Shown piece by piece: positions 12,740 through 26,164 of a stretch of DNA of 64,000 nucleotides. How positions within the stretch are numbered: the first letter of the stretch is position 1; every line of letters begins with the position of its first letter. The notes beneath the pieces are model-generated. The model saw only the letters and a list, made by a program, of their open reading frames with translations. It ran no database searches and had not been told where the DNA came from. The DNA is taken from the NCBI GenBank assembly GCA_002946415.1, contig NJPS01000057.1, positions 294,836 to 358,835 of the forward strand, given 5' to 3'. A program made the translations under genes and the position numbers. This DNA is from Rutstroemia sp. NJR-2017a BVV2 (Eukaryota > Ascomycota > Leotiomycetes > Helotiales > Rutstroemiaceae).

Positions 12740-13289
12740 TATTATAATATATTTAGAATAAAAGCCTGAGAACCTTAGATTCAGAGAATAACTAACTACT
12801 ATTTAGTAGAATCGAACTATTATATAAAGATTATATAATAAAGTAGAATCTAGGTATCTATACCTATAGTATAGAGATAGGAAAAAGGTATCTATAATTA
12901 TCGATATACCTTTGTAAAGAATAGTACTATAGGAATAAGGTATCTGAAAAGGGATAAGTACTAGAGTAATTAATAGTACCTTTAGTAGAATCTTAGACTA
13001 GAATTATATAATATCTTAATAGTTCCTAGTAGTTCTAGTAGTGGGAATTAATAGAACTGATAAGATAGTAGAGAACAAAGGTCTATATAACTAGATAGTT
13101 TTCCTTAATATATAGAGCTTCATATTTAATAACAATTACTACTTGTTTATATACTATTACAATTATAATCGATTTCTTATATAACTGTTTTCAATAATAA
13201 ACCTATAATAATACTATTAGTTATCGTGATTTTTAGTACTCGAAACCCTAACCACTTCTATATAACTCAGAAGACAAATATTCGTAATA
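12740..13289 (+). repeat. 3' LTR of chromovirus A1
   Basis: 550 bp, partner of 6427-6976. It is slightly less mutated than the 5' copy in places (for example the CCTAACCAC run near 13246), showing that the two LTRs took different hits. Followed by ATATA at 13290-13294. Confidence 0.92.
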
Positions 13290-14435
13290 ATATACTTTTT
13301 AGTAAATATTTTAACTCTTTCTTTAATATAAAATACTTTCTCTTTAGGAATATTATCTTCGATATTCTGAATATATAGAGTGAAGTTATAAAAAACAATA
13401 AATAAAGATATATTTATAAAAGTATATTGAAAGTTATTATATATAAACTTTATAAATATAAGTTTTGTTAATTAATTGCTCTAGTTATATATATAATAAT
13501 AGTAGAGATAATATTTAAATATCTAGTTTTGATATTCTATTTATCTATTGATTTGAAGTCGAAATATTATACTAAGTTTATAATAGATAGATAAAAGGAA
13601 ATAGAATATAAATTAGAAATTGGATATAAACTAGATTCTCTAATTAATAATAATATTTACTAATATACCAAAATCTTTAAAAATCTTCTATATAAAAATC
13701 TCTACTAGTATAGAAATATTAATTATCTTAATTATAGAAATATATTATATTATCTTTATAAACCTATTAATAATTACTAGAATCAAGTTATAAATATAAT
13801 TATTTAGTTTACTTAATAGTAACTTTATAATAAAGTTTATTATAATTTCTTATTATAGTCTAATTAAGGGAGAAAAGGAATTTAATTTATTATAAAGTAA
13901 ATATCTTTTGATTTTCGTTTTCTAATATATTATATAACTGTTAATATATTATTTTATATCTATTTTTATATCAAACCAAAAATACTTTTTAAATAATAAT
14001 TCAAAAGTTCTAGAAAACTTATAATATTTTATTATTAGATTATTATAATAACTCTATAATAGTTCTATTTTAAAATCTATATTTAATAATATATAATAAA
14101 TAGTTTCTTTTTTCAAAAATCTACTATTCCTTATTATAATATTTATCTATATTTGAGATTTAATATTCTTATCTTATTTTGATATCAATTTATATTTTTT
14201 TTTCTAAACAAAGTTATTATTTTATTATAATATTAGAAGAATATCAAAAATTGATTCTATTATAGATTCGAATACTATTTCGATTACTAATATATATAAT
14301 AATTATAAGATATATTATTTATAATTAGTAATTCTATTAATAGATTTAAATATAGTTTCTTTTTATATATATAATCTAATTCTATTACTTTTAGTTCTAT
14401 CTTAGAAATTTTATAATATAGATATAATAACTTAA
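13290..14435. other. AT-rich inter-element DNA
   Basis: No open frame and no repeat that I can match. Probably the continuation of the block interrupted by chromovirus A1 (compare 5691-6426). Confidence 0.5.
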
Positions 14436-14985
14436 TATTACAAATACTTATCTTCTAGATTATATAGAAGTAATTAGAATCTCGAGTACTAGAGATTATA
14501 ATAACTAATAATATTATTATAGATTTATTATTAATAATAGTTATATAGAGAATCGATTATAATTATAATGATAGATAAATAAATAGTAATTATTATTAAA
14601 TATAAAACTCTATATACTAAGGAAAACTATCTAATTATATAGATTTTCGTTCTTTATTATTTTATTAATTCTATCAATTCCTATTACTAAGATTATTAGA
14701 AACTACTAAGATATTATATAATTCTAGTCTAAAGTTCTACTAAAGATATTATTAATTACTTTGATATTTATTTATTCCTAGATATCTTATTTCTATAATA
14801 CTATTCTTTATAAAAGTATATTGATAATTATAGATATCTTTTTCTTATTTCTATATTATAGATATAGATATCTAGATTTTATTTTATTATATAATCTTTA
14901 TATAATAATTCGACTTTATCAAATAGTAATTAGCTATTCTCTAAACTTAAGATCTTTAGACTTTTATTCTAAATATATTATAATA
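14436..14985 (-). repeat. 3' LTR of chromovirus A2
   Basis: 550 bp, reverse complement of the LTRs at 6427-6976 and 12740-13289, with ends TATTACAAATAC and TATTATAATA. Equal length in three copies fixes the LTR boundaries for this family. Confidence 0.9.
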
Positions 14986-17879
14986 CTATCTTCTTTCTAA
15001 TCTAATATTATCCTGATATTTACTATAATAATATAAAGTATCTATTTAGGTTTCTAATAAATATTTTGTTTTTTTCTTCTTTATTATATCTAAGGAATTA
15101 TCTAAATCTTTAAGAAGTTATTATTTAATTTATCTTTGGATAAAGAAGAAAAGAAAGATAATACTAATAAAGTATTTTTATTATTCTAAAAAAAATCTGG
15201 AATATTATATTTTCTCTAAAGTAGATTATTATAAGGAATATATCAAAAATATTAATTGTGATTTTTATAATATATTTGGGATCTAGATAGTAATATAATA
15301 TAAAGAAACTTATTTAAAAACCAAAAAGGAAGAAGTTATAATAAAGATTCTTTATTTAAAGAAATAATAATGAAAACTGAAGGAAAAAGCTAGAAAAATA
15401 TTACAATATAATTTATATATAATAAATATATTAAAGGAGTTTGAGGAAAAAAAGAAATTAGAAAAGAAATAGATTAAATAAATCAAATAAACTTTTTAGA
15501 TATTTAATTTCTTCGAAATCGATTTTTCGATCTTTAAGCTTTCTTTAATAAATAATTTTGAACTAGTTATTTAGTTGAAAGCTAAAGGTTTTTTAGATAG
15601 AATTTCTCTAAATCTTATAAATAATTCAGGTTCTTGATTAGTTTCTATATATTTTCCAAATATAGATATTCTTCTTATTTGATCAAGTAATAAAACTTTT
15701 CTTTAATATATTTTTGATCTAATATCTCTTTAACTTCGTATTCAGTATTTAAGTTAACTAGTTCAATTTCGATATAAGATATATTTAGTATTTCTAGTAA
15801 TATTAGTTCAAGAAATAAAATATAAAATATCAGATATATATTTATTATTTATAGTAATTCTAGATAGTAATTAATTAGTTTAACTATTTCGTTGATCTTG
15901 AAGAATTCTAATTTCTTATAATCTAGTTTATTATTTAATTTTTTTATATTAATATTTTATCTAAGAAGATAAATCTTATTTTCCTTTTTAAATATTAGCT
16001 TTATATTATATTTCTAGTTATAATACTATATTATTCGTTATATAATAAACTTGATATCAAATAATAATTATTTATATAAATTCTTTAAATCTTCTATCTT
16101 TATTATATTGATATCTAAGTTTACTATATCTAGAAGCTAAATATTATATATCTTTAGCTTGAACTCAAAGTTAGTATATACTAATAATATATTTGTTATT
16201 ACTACTTGAGATATATTATATACGAATTATATAAATAATAATAATTTTACTTAATTATCCTATCGATAATTTATATAATAGTATAAATACTATTTTATAG
16301 TTTGGTTTAGTTATTCTATCTAATTATCTATCTATAAATAGAATATTATTGAAAACTTTCTTTTGATCTTTAATAGTATTATAAATATCTACCAAAACTT
16401 TGATATAAAAAGTTTATCTCGATCCAAAATAATTTCTTCTAGTATATTATATATACTAATTATTATTTACAAGAATATATAAACTAAGTCTTCAGTTATA
16501 CTATTTTCTTTATATAGAATTATATATCTAAACTTGGTTAATTAATCTATAATTACTAGAATAGAATTATATATTATTTCTATAATTGGATTTTTCAAAG
16601 ATAGTAGTTTGATTATAAAGTTTTATATAATAGATTTCTATAGTTGAGAAGATATATCTAGATTTTTGAGTTAATTATATAAAGTATATTATAAGATCTT
16701 ATTCTATATATAGATATTATAATTTCTGATAACTTCTTTAACTATCTTTCTTATTTGTAAGAAATAATAGTTTGTTTTTATCTTTATAAATATCTTCGTA
16801 ATTCTTTGATATCTATAAACTAGTAGTTTATATTATTTCTAAGTAAACTACTTAGCTAAGATTAAAAAGATATATATCTTTCTATAGAAATATATAATTT
16901 TATTTTAAATTATAAATCCTTTATCTAGCTTTTCTAATACTTATTTTATAATTGAATTGTTTCTATAATACCTTTATATTTATTTCTCCAAATAGTTATT
17001 ATAAAGTAATATTATTATAGTTAGTTAAACTAAATTGAATACTAGTAAATCTCCTTCTTAGCAAAATATAATATATAATTTATATATCTTATTTTCTAGA
17101 TATTCGAGTTTTCTATTAAATATATTAGTTCTAATATTTTCATTTTCTTTGATATATAGTATTCTGAAGTAGTATATAGCTAATATCTTTATTTATTATA
17201 TTTATTATCTATTTAGAATCTTAATCGTTATAAAGTATACTAAGTTCTTATAGTCTAAATAAATCTAGATTATATATTTAGATTCTTTAAAGTAAATTCT
17301 CTATTCTTTAAAAGTATTAATAATAATAAATAATTCTTTATTATATATTTTATAATTTAGCTTTATTAGTTATAGCTTTCTTAAATAATATATTATTAGT
17401 TATAATTTCTTATCTTTATCTAGTTAGCTAAAGATTATATCTAATATATAATTTAATATATCTATCTTAATAGTAATTAATAGTTTTAGATCAAATATAA
17501 TAAAAACTGATATCTATATAAAGATCTATTTGAAAATATCAAATATCTCTTATATTATATTATTCTATTTATACTTATAATCCTTCTTAGTTAATTCTAT
17601 AAATAGTATTATAATTTCCGAATAATCTTTGATAAATTATTTATAGAAGTTTATAAATTCTAAAAACGATTATATTTTTTTAACTATAGTAAATTATATC
17701 TATTTTAAAACTTCTTTTACTTTTCTTAAATTTATTTTAAATCTATAAATCTTAATAATATATTCTAAAAATTTAGTTTTGATAATATAGAATTTATATT
17801 TTGAAAGTTTAAGTAAAATATCTATATCTATTAAAATCTATAATATTTTTTATATAGTCTTGATATATTTTTCAAAGAT

Positions 17880-18386
17880 CTTAGTAAAGATTAAGATATT
17901 ATCTAAATATATTATATAGTAATTATTAAGATATTTTCTTAATAAATTATTAACCAAATATATATATATTACTAGTATATTGATAAGTCCAAAAAATATA
18001 ACCTAGTATTCGTAGTATCTATATTATATATAAAATACTATTTTCTATTTATTTCTTTTCTTAATTCGGATTAAGTTGAATTCTATATATTAATTCAATT
18101 TAGTAAAATATTTAGTTTTCCCGATTCGATCTTATAACTTATTAACTAATAGTAATAGATATCGATTTTTAATAGTAATAGTATTGAACTTATAATAGTT
18201 AATAACTAATTTATCTTTTTTATCTTCTTTCTTTAGTATAAAGAAGATTGGGATTCTTATAAATAAAAAGGATTTCTTAATAAATCCTTTCGCTAAATTC
18301 TCGTCAAGATATTCGCGAAGTAATCTAAGTTTCTCTTCTGATAGTAGTATAATTAGTAAAAATAGTAACTTCTTTTCTTTTTCCAA
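17880..18386 (-). pseudogene. chromovirus A2 reverse transcriptase
   Basis: The open piece 18132-18386 (minus) is nearly the same protein as the RT of A1, with L-D-E-N-L-A-K-G-F-I, L-K-K-E-D and K-L-V-I-N-Y. Further along in the same frame the catalytic box is Y-L-D-N (GAT at 17903-17901, AAT at 17900-17898), the same Asp-to-Asn change as in A1. Confidence 0.87.
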
Positions 18387-18632
18387 TTTTATTTTATAAT
18401 CCCAAAACTAGTACTTTAATAAAGTATTTTTATAAAGCTTTTTCTTGAAGATCTCGATATATTTCTAATATTATATTAGTATATCCTTTAATAGAGGATT
18501 CTAGATTAAAATATCTGATTTTAGTAAATATATTATCTTTTTTTTTTTAACTAAATATTAATCTTATAAGATCTTATATAAACTTTATCTTATATTTATA
18601 TTTATTATATTATATAGTTATTACAATTTAGT

Positions 18633-18648
18633 TAATATATAGATTATA
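18633..18648. repeat. Left target-site duplication of LINE copy 1
   Basis: TAATATATAGATTATA occurs here and again at 34984-34999, immediately beyond the LINE 3' end. Chromovirus A2 sequence is continuous across the two copies when compared with A1. Confidence 0.8.
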
Positions 18649-21600
18649 TATTAATATTATAATTCTCGCAATTTTCGAAATCGATTATAAATAGTAATTA
18701 ATCCCAATATTAGATTTAGGAACTTAGTAAGCCTATAAGTTAACAAACTATAACTCGATATAATACTAGCTATAGAAGTAGTAATAGTTTCGAATTTACT
18801 AATATAGATAGAAATATATAAATACGAAACTAATATAGGAAAAATATATATAGAAAAGAAAGGGAAAACGGAAATAGAAATTATAAATAAAACCTTTATA
18901 AAGTTTAAGTTTATAAGAAAGAAAAATAAAATATAGAATATAATCCAAAAGCTAGTAAAAAGATAAAGAAATCAAAATAGAGAATAAGTATTCTATAAAT
19001 ATATAGAAGAGGTATTTATAAAGTTTAAGAAAGAAAAGAGAAATATCTTATATAAGAAACCAAAAAGGATCTAGACTAATATAGTTAAAAATAGCTTACT
19101 AGTATATAAAGAATATAAAGTATTATTTATAGTGAAAGATAAAACTATATTTGTAAAACCAAGTAAAATCCTAGTAAAGGAGATCAACTAGGTAATAGAT
19201 AAAGAAGTAATATAAAGGATCTATATATTTCTAGAGGAAAAGATAATATTGATATTTACTATTAAGGAAGCTAAGGCAAAGTAGCAAAGTAGAATAAAAC
19301 TAAAAGAAGTATTTAGTAAAAGTACCGAAAATAAGAAGCAGATAGTAGATATAATAGTATTTGGAATATCTAGATAAATAGTTATAGAATTTACAAATAG
19401 CTAACTCCTTAAAGAAGTAGAAAGGCAAAATCTTAGATTATAAATAAAGTATATAGTAGCTATTAGGATTAATAAGAATAGAGGAAATATAATATTAATA
19501 CTTGGCTTTAATATCAATAAAGAAGTAAATAGAATAATCGATCAGAGAATATTATAGAATAGTATATTTCTATTAACTAAGTAATATATTAAAGAGATAC
19601 TAACTTTATAATATTTCAAGTATTAGAAATATAGTTATAGAATAAAGTAATATACTACTACTCAAAAGTATTATATATAGTATATAAATATAGAATATAA
19701 TATTAAGTTATACCTAATTACAAAATCAGTAGTAGCTAAGAGTTATATAAGTTGTGATATAATAGAATATAATGTAATTGATAAAATCTGTTTATATAAT
19801 CAGCAAGATCAATATAGAGCTATCTAGATATATATAAAAAAAGAAAGAAGATATCTAATAAATAAATTTTAGTTTCAATTCGGTTTCTAAATAGATAGAT
19901 AGTTTACTTTAAACTTAAGTAATATAACCAAGCCTGAATTCATAATTATAAACTACAAATAGATATATTATAGAGGAAAACTATTGGTAGTAAATATAAT
20001 AGATATAACTAGAATAGTCTTAATTAGTAAGTTCTTTTTAGACTTTAGTTTAAATATCTAGCTAAGTATAGTATTGAATCTACTAAATATCTCTAGGTTT
20101 ATTTAGAATACTAAGATAAATATAGAAATAACTAACTAGTAATAAATAAGTTCTCAATTCTATAATATAATATATATAAGAATAGAGAAGTAATAGAATT
20201 GTTATTCTATAAAGAGAAGAAAGTAATAATAATAATAATATAGGAGCTCTAGCTAAACTATAGAAGTAGTATATACTATCTGAGCTTAGTAGCCTATATT
20301 CCGGTATATAAAAGCGAATAAAGAAGTTACTTATTTATAAATAAAGTTATTAAAAAAGAAAACTAGAAATATAAGATCTAGAATAAGGATCTATATATAA
20401 TAAAGTTTCTATCGAGTTTAGGGATTATCTGGATTTATAGTATTTACTTGTAATCTTTAGGTAATTATAGAAATATTAACTATAAATACTTATTTAACCT
20501 ACTATAACTTATATTCAATAAGGATAGTGAATATATTATAATAGATAACCTCAATCTTTATTATCTACTATAGTCTAAGCTATAATATCTATTATATAAC
20601 CAAACTGATAAGCTACTTAAGATAATATAATAACTTAATCTACTTACCTCTTATAGAAACAAAATCTTCTCTATTATATATAATAAAATAATAATCGATC
20701 TAATATTTTCTATTCCAAGATTTATAAATTGCTTATTAGAATATATAATTATAACCAATAAAGAATATAGATCCGATTATATAATAGTATACTTAAGATA
20801 GAATATCGAGTTAATAATAGTAGTAAAACAAAGATATAGAAACTAGAAACTTATAGATATTATATAGATCAAGTAAATAGCTCTATACTTACCAAGATAT
20901 AATATCGAGTAATATATAATAAAGAATTTGAAAGTATATACTATAAAGCTTATCTTCCGGATCTAGAGAATTATCGATATTATAATTTTATAGAAACAGA
21001 ACTTAGAGAGAACTAAATATTAGTAGATATCGAAGATTAATATAATAGTTAGAGTAGTATATACTATATACTAGTAGTAGTTTGCTAATAGAGAAAATAA
21101 ATAACTGAAATAGTATATTAAGTAACTTCAGAAAGAAAAGAAATATATAATTTATTAAGTAAAGTAGTTAATCTAGAAATAAATAATATATAAGTATTGC
21201 AAAATAGAGAAGTTATAAAAACTAATAAGATAGAATAGGAGAATAATAGTAGAATAGAATATAATCTCGATACTTAAGCTCGAAGAAAGTAGAAATATAA
21301 ACTTATTTGAAGAAAAGGTATATATACTTATTTAATATTTCTATAGAGATAGATAATATCTTCCTAGTACTCTATAATAGCTATTAAGTAATCTAGAAAA
21401 TATCGAGCTAGATAATATCGATAACTAGAAATACCTATCAGAATTCGAGATTAGTAAAAAATTCATTATCAAAAAGTTTACTAATCTACTCCAAAGATAC
21501 TTTAATTATTCTATATTAAGAGAAGACCAAATTCTATACTACTTCTTCAAGAAGCTAAACTAACTATTTATAGAAGTGATTACAAATTTAGCTTAAGTTA

Positions 21601-22784
21601 ATTAGAAGTTCGAGTATATACTAAGAAGTTTGAAAAATATATTAATAATAATATTATAGAAACTTGGAAAACCGAACTATAAATAAGTGAAATTCTAGTA
21701 GCTAATTATATTACTAAATATATTGAGAAAGCTGATCGAAAAAGCTATAGCTTAGAAAATCTATAATATAACCAAATAATATAATCTACTATCAGATAAG
21801 TAGATAGAAATAAAAGTATAAAGAAGTATAGTAATAGTATTAAACTTACTTATCTTAATAATCAAGTTAACCTAAGTAAGTAAAGGATAAATAGTAATAT
21901 TACTTTTACTAGATATAGTAAAAGTATTTAATATAATTATCTACTTATATCTAGTAATAGTAATCTAGAAACTTGATTTTCTTTAATAGATTAGTAAATA
22001 GATAATAAGTTTCTTAAGTAATAAGACTATATATTTCTTATTTGCTAGTAAGATATTAGAAGAGTTCTTACTATAAGTAGAGATATCCCAAAGATTATTA
22101 CTTTTATTAATACTCTTTCTGCTTTATAATATAGAATTTATTCGGATATACTTATTCCCGAAATAAGAACTATATATAAAAGGGTTTATCGATAATATAT
22201 ATTTAATTATAATAAACTTGAGTATAGAGACTAACTATGATAAGTTTATAGATATATACTAGAAGATCCTAGAATATACTTAGTATTATAGAATATACTT
22301 TGTATTAGTAAAATATAAACTTATTTACTTTATAAGAATATAGAACAAATTCAACTTAGTAACTATAATCTAGTTTAAATAAAGAGCAGAATATATCCTA
22401 TTACCGAATATATAAATATTTAGTATTTAGCTCGATATCAAACTCAATTAAAAAGTATATATAAAGATAGTTCGAGAAAAGAATACTATAGTACTAACTA
22501 TATTTAGTAGGCTTAATCAGATAATCTAGAGCCTAATACTATACCAAGTATAAATCTTATATATAGTATATATATATATTATACTACTATACAAAGTAGA
22601 AATATAATATAAATCTAGAAAGAGAGATATAGTTAAGTAAGAACTCGAGCAAATATAAGTAATATATCTACGAAAAATTATTAGAATATACTAAACTATA
22701 CCTATCTATAAAGTAGAAGTAGAAGCAATAATCTCTCTAATCAGTATATATTATAATGAGAAACTTAAGAAATTCTTCGAGTAT
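18649..22784 (+). mobile_element. Tad-like LINE copy 1, 5' part (ORF1, endonuclease, most of RT)
   Basis: Matches the LINE at 37554-42476 throughout. ORF1 ends in a CCHC-like knuckle near 19610-19660 with Cys turned to Tyr. ORF2 starts near 20130. It has an apurinic-type endonuclease, including the N-L-N-L-Y-Y remnant of the G-D-x-N-x-H motif and S-D-Y for S-D-H. The RT has F-L-L-Y-N and G-F-I-D-N-I-Y-L-I (GAT AAT at 22191-22196). It is interrupted at 22784 by an LTR element and resumes at 34230. Stops are TAG/TAA throughout. Assignment to the Tad clade rests on ORF layout and RT motifs. Confidence 0.85.
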
Positions 22785-22987
22785 TGTAAAGAAGTATAGA
22801 TATACCGTCGATATATATAGTAAACAATATTATAAATACTATTATTTAGTAATAAGAGTAAATAAGAGAGAAGAAGATATTAATTACAAATATCTATACT
22901 AGTACTAGATATAAGAGATAAAACCTTAGAATAGAAAAATATTTAATTTGGCTACTAGATATATACTATAACTTCAATTCTATTATA
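22785..22987 (-). repeat. 3' LTR of element C
   Basis: 203 bp, beginning TGTAAAGAAG on the plus strand and ending CTATTATA. Pairs with 34027-34229 over its full length with transition-type differences. It keeps an unmutated TG end, whereas the partner has TA. Confidence 0.88.
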
Positions 22988-23029
22988 TAGATCCTCTTCC
23001 GAAAACAGTCGCTTTTTGACTACTTTAGA

Positions 23030-25600
23030 CTACTTCTCTTTTACAAATAATAGTTCTTCTTTGTTAGATTCTATTACCACTTCCTTATTCAAAATATCAA
23101 TATCTAGTTCAACCTTAGATATAGATATACTACTAGTATAAGAGAGCTCTAGATAATAATAAAATAACTTCTTCTTGAAAATATATTTTTCCTTCTCTAT
23201 TATTTGCTGGTATAATTCCAGAATCACAGATACTGTTTTCTTGTACTACTGTACTATAAACTTATAAATAGCTTTCTGATCTTTTCCCAATAATATATCT
23301 TTCTCTTTCGTTACTATAAGAAAGCTTTATTGCCTTTGGTATACTAGTATATTCGAAATTACTCTTAGACCAACTAGTTCTATCTCTACAAAAAAGCAAT
23401 ATAATATAGTATTATACTAGTTCGGAAATCCTGAAGGAGTAGCTTTAGGTAAGACTTGATTACGATATACTTCTAATAGTATACTCTATATCTCTTCTTT
23501 CTGTATTTCTAGAATCTTATTATCTTCCTATACTATAACAAACCAAAATAATATTATATATCTGATCTTCGTTATAGATCTAGTAACTCTATATAGTATT
23601 GATAGAAATATAATCTTAGTATCCCTAGATTTATATAGTATAAACTTCCAATCTAGATCAAGTATATACAAATCCTCCTTTATAAAGATCTAGTTATTAA
23701 TCCGATAGACAAAATCGTCAATCTGCTACCTTTTTGCTTTTATTCTATCCCATCACTATCCTAACTTATACTATATCCTAGATATAAAGAAGATATAGTT
23801 CTCGTTATCCTCCTTATCTATCAATACTATCTCTTGGATTATCGATACTTCTTGTTCATTTACTAGTAACTTAGGTATATTCAAATCGATATAATAAAAG
23901 TAAGTCCTATTACTAGGAAAACTATATTTAGTATAATAGAGGTAACTGATTAGTCTCTATACTGAATCAGATCTCAAAGCTATATACAATATATAGTAGG
24001 CTGGGTCTTATCATATCAACTGTTATATAATCAAGTAGAATATATTTCTTAGCTAGCCAATATTTTTGTATTTATTAATCTCGTGAAGATACTAGAAATA
24101 GAAGTTAAACTTATTATTCAAATATTGCTTAAGCTCCGGATTTTCAAACCACCAAATAAATAAGAGAATTATTATACTTTCTTTATCTTCCTATCATATA
24201 GCAATTATCTTATCCTATATTGCGAGAATAGCCTCCTAATCGAAAAAGAAAATAGTACTAGCTTAGTTATATACAAACTTATATAGCTTTAGACTATCTA
24301 ATAGTCTGGCAAAGCAGTTGGTAATACGAAACCACTTATATATATTCTTAGTAGTCTTCAATTTTCCAATATTCAGTCGGTAGTCCTAAATATACTTCAG
24401 CCTCTTATCCAGCTGTTTATAATCCAAGTATTTAGTATATAGTTCAAGGTAATCTACTATAAGCTATCTATATAGGAAGCAGACTTTCTTAAATATATAT
24501 ATCTTTTTCAAGAGTTTCATACCTATTATAGTCTCCAGCGATTTTCTTTTGTTGACTGCTATTTTCTATCTAAGTATTATATCTTCCGAGTACCGATAAT
24601 TCTTCAACTTAGTTGGCTTTTCTTTCTTTATCTCTTCTTTACTATTTTCGTTATTACTATCTCTAATCAGTTTATCCTCTACCTTATTTATTTCCTCTTT
24701 ATCTAGGTTATCTTTATTACTAGAAACTATTCCGAACTCTTCTACCTTCTATTATAGTATCCGAAGTACTCTTGATCTGAAGCTCCTATCCCTACTCTGA
24801 TCTATATTATCTATCCCCACCAAATTTTGCCCTATCGGGTAAAGTGAAACTTCCCTATTATTACCTTCTTCACTCTTATCCTTATCCAAATCCATTACTT
24901 CTCCTTCGATTATATCTTCTCTAATTTCTTCCAAAAATCTATATATACCAAACTTTATTCTTAGCTTTTGCACTTGTTATACTAATATCTCTTATATATC
25001 CTTCTTTCTATTTTTGCATACTCTATCGAAATCATCCGAGTTAATAGCCTTAGTATCTTTAACCTATTTTTTCCTACTTATAAATCTTTCAATAGTTGCT
25101 ATATTCACTAATCATATAGCCTCTTCCAGTTCTATAAACTCTATAAGCTTTTGAATAAAGTAAAGAAAATTTATTAAGTAGTCCTTATTATCTAATTATC
25201 TAACCACTTTACTATTATTCTTCTAATATTTTGCAATAACCTTTTTTGTCTCTACTATTTTGTTTCTTCTAACTTTATTACTTTCTATAATATTGAAGAT
25301 TTCGAACTATCAACTAGCGAATTCGTTCTCTAAGATATATATTCTAAATACCTTACTATACTAGATAAACAAAAATATCTTCTCTATTATATCTAAAATC
25401 TTATTATGAAATTGAAGTATATTCTATAAGATCTCCTTCTCTACCTTATATCTTTCTTCTACTAGTATTTATAATAGAAACTCCTTTACTTTCTATATAC
25501 TCCTGAACTGTCCTCCAACTTCAGAATCATTACTATATATCTTAGAGAAAAGTATTATTATTATATTATCTTCAGATAAAACTATTTTGTAAGTATAGGA
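23030..25600 (-). pseudogene. Element C accessory ORF in sense direction, possible 2OG-Fe(II) dioxygenase domain
   Basis: A single minus-strand frame can be followed from about 25600 to the TAA at 23030, roughly 850 codons, broken by TAG/TAA/TGA. The two longest open pieces (24752-24973 and 23030-23227) are in the same frame. The N-terminal half is rich in Lys, Glu, Ile and Arg and looks helical. The middle has W-W-F-E-N-P-E-L and L-Y-K-F-V-Y-N. Further on is Y-Y-I-D-L-N-I-P (Tyr 23893-23891, Asp 23887-23885), then Q-E-I-V-L-I-D-K-E-D-N-E-N, a doubled Trp region, and I-L-Y-R-V-T-R ... L-F-W-F near 23540-23610. If Tyr stands for His (CAT to TAT), these read as H-x-D and distal H...R boxes of a 2-oxoglutarate/Fe(II) oxygenase. 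That is inference. It could instead be an unrelated retroelement-specific protein. The frame agrees with that of pol. Confidence 0.5.
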
Positions 25601-26164
25601 ATTTTTTGTATTTATAATAAGGAGAGAAAAAAAGTTTGAAAAGTTGAAAGTTCCAAAATCGAAAAAGAAAGAAAAAGATATCTATTTAAGCTAACTCTAC
25701 TATAGTTATTTATTACTTCTGTTAATGAAAATTCACCTTTTTTAGCCAAAATTCACTACTTTCTAGCTTAATTAAGCAAATTTTTTAAATATAAAGTCGG
25801 TTTCTGCTTTCCAAAACCTTTCTTTCTCTTTCTTATTTTTCTAATCTCTTCCTATAAGCAGATTAGTATCTTATCTCCTTCCCTATTTACTATATATTTC
25901 TCTTAATAATATAGCTTTCCCTATATACAGTTATTATATATACTTACTATAGGTTCTCCTAATAATTCTACTATACCTCCTATACTATAATACAAATATA
26001 GGTACTTTAATAAAGAACTATTTGGTATTATACTACCTTTACTAGAAGTAAACGAAGGAAATACTACTGATGATAATAGTAATCTATCTAGTATATAAGT
26101 ACTATCTACTACTAGTATTTGATCTTTCCTTCCACCATTTTTCATACTAATATTATTAAGTATT
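25601..26164. other. Spacer between the divergent accessory ORFs of element C
   Basis: Non-coding in appearance, with A- and T-rich homopolymer runs and polypyrimidine stretches near 25820-25870. The two accessory ORFs point away from each other here, so it would be the place for a shared promoter. A 74-codon minus frame at 25921-26145 has no support. Confidence 0.4.

Larger units (their letters stand above)
6427..13289 (+). mobile_element. Ty3/gypsy chromovirus A1, full length with paired 550-bp LTRs, RIP-inactivated
   Basis: Two direct repeats of exactly 550 bp (6427-6976 and 12740-13289) enclose a gag-pol frame (frame 3) on the plus strand. Order: gag, protease, RT, RNase H, integrase, chromodomain. 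A 5-bp ATATA flanks both sides (6422-6426 and 13290-13294), a target duplication of low complexity. LTR ends read TATTA...TAATA, which is TGTTA...TAACA after TG-to-TA and CA-to-TA mutation. A purine tract at 12727-12738 precedes the 3' LTR. Total length 6863 bp is normal for fungal chromoviruses. Nearly every domain is broken by TAG/TAA. Confidence 0.92.
14436..18648 (-). mobile_element. Chromovirus A2, 3' half (pol end, chromodomain, 3' LTR), split by insertion
   Basis: Same family as 6427-13289 but on the opposite strand. The 3' LTR lies at 14436-14985, the chromodomain/integrase end near 15600-16900 and RT near 17880-18386. Similarity stops at 18648, at a 16-bp motif that recurs at 34984-34999 where the element resumes. 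The middle of the element is therefore 16 kb away because a LINE jumped in. RT keeps L-D-E-N-L-A-K-G-F-I and Y-L-D-N-I-L-I-F. Confidence 0.88.

Noticed and set aside
13290..13294. ATATA target duplication of chromovirus A1 as strong proof of the insertion boundary
   Set aside because: It matches 6422-6426, but a 5-bp A/T word is expected by chance in such DNA. The boundary rests on the equal 550-bp LTRs instead.
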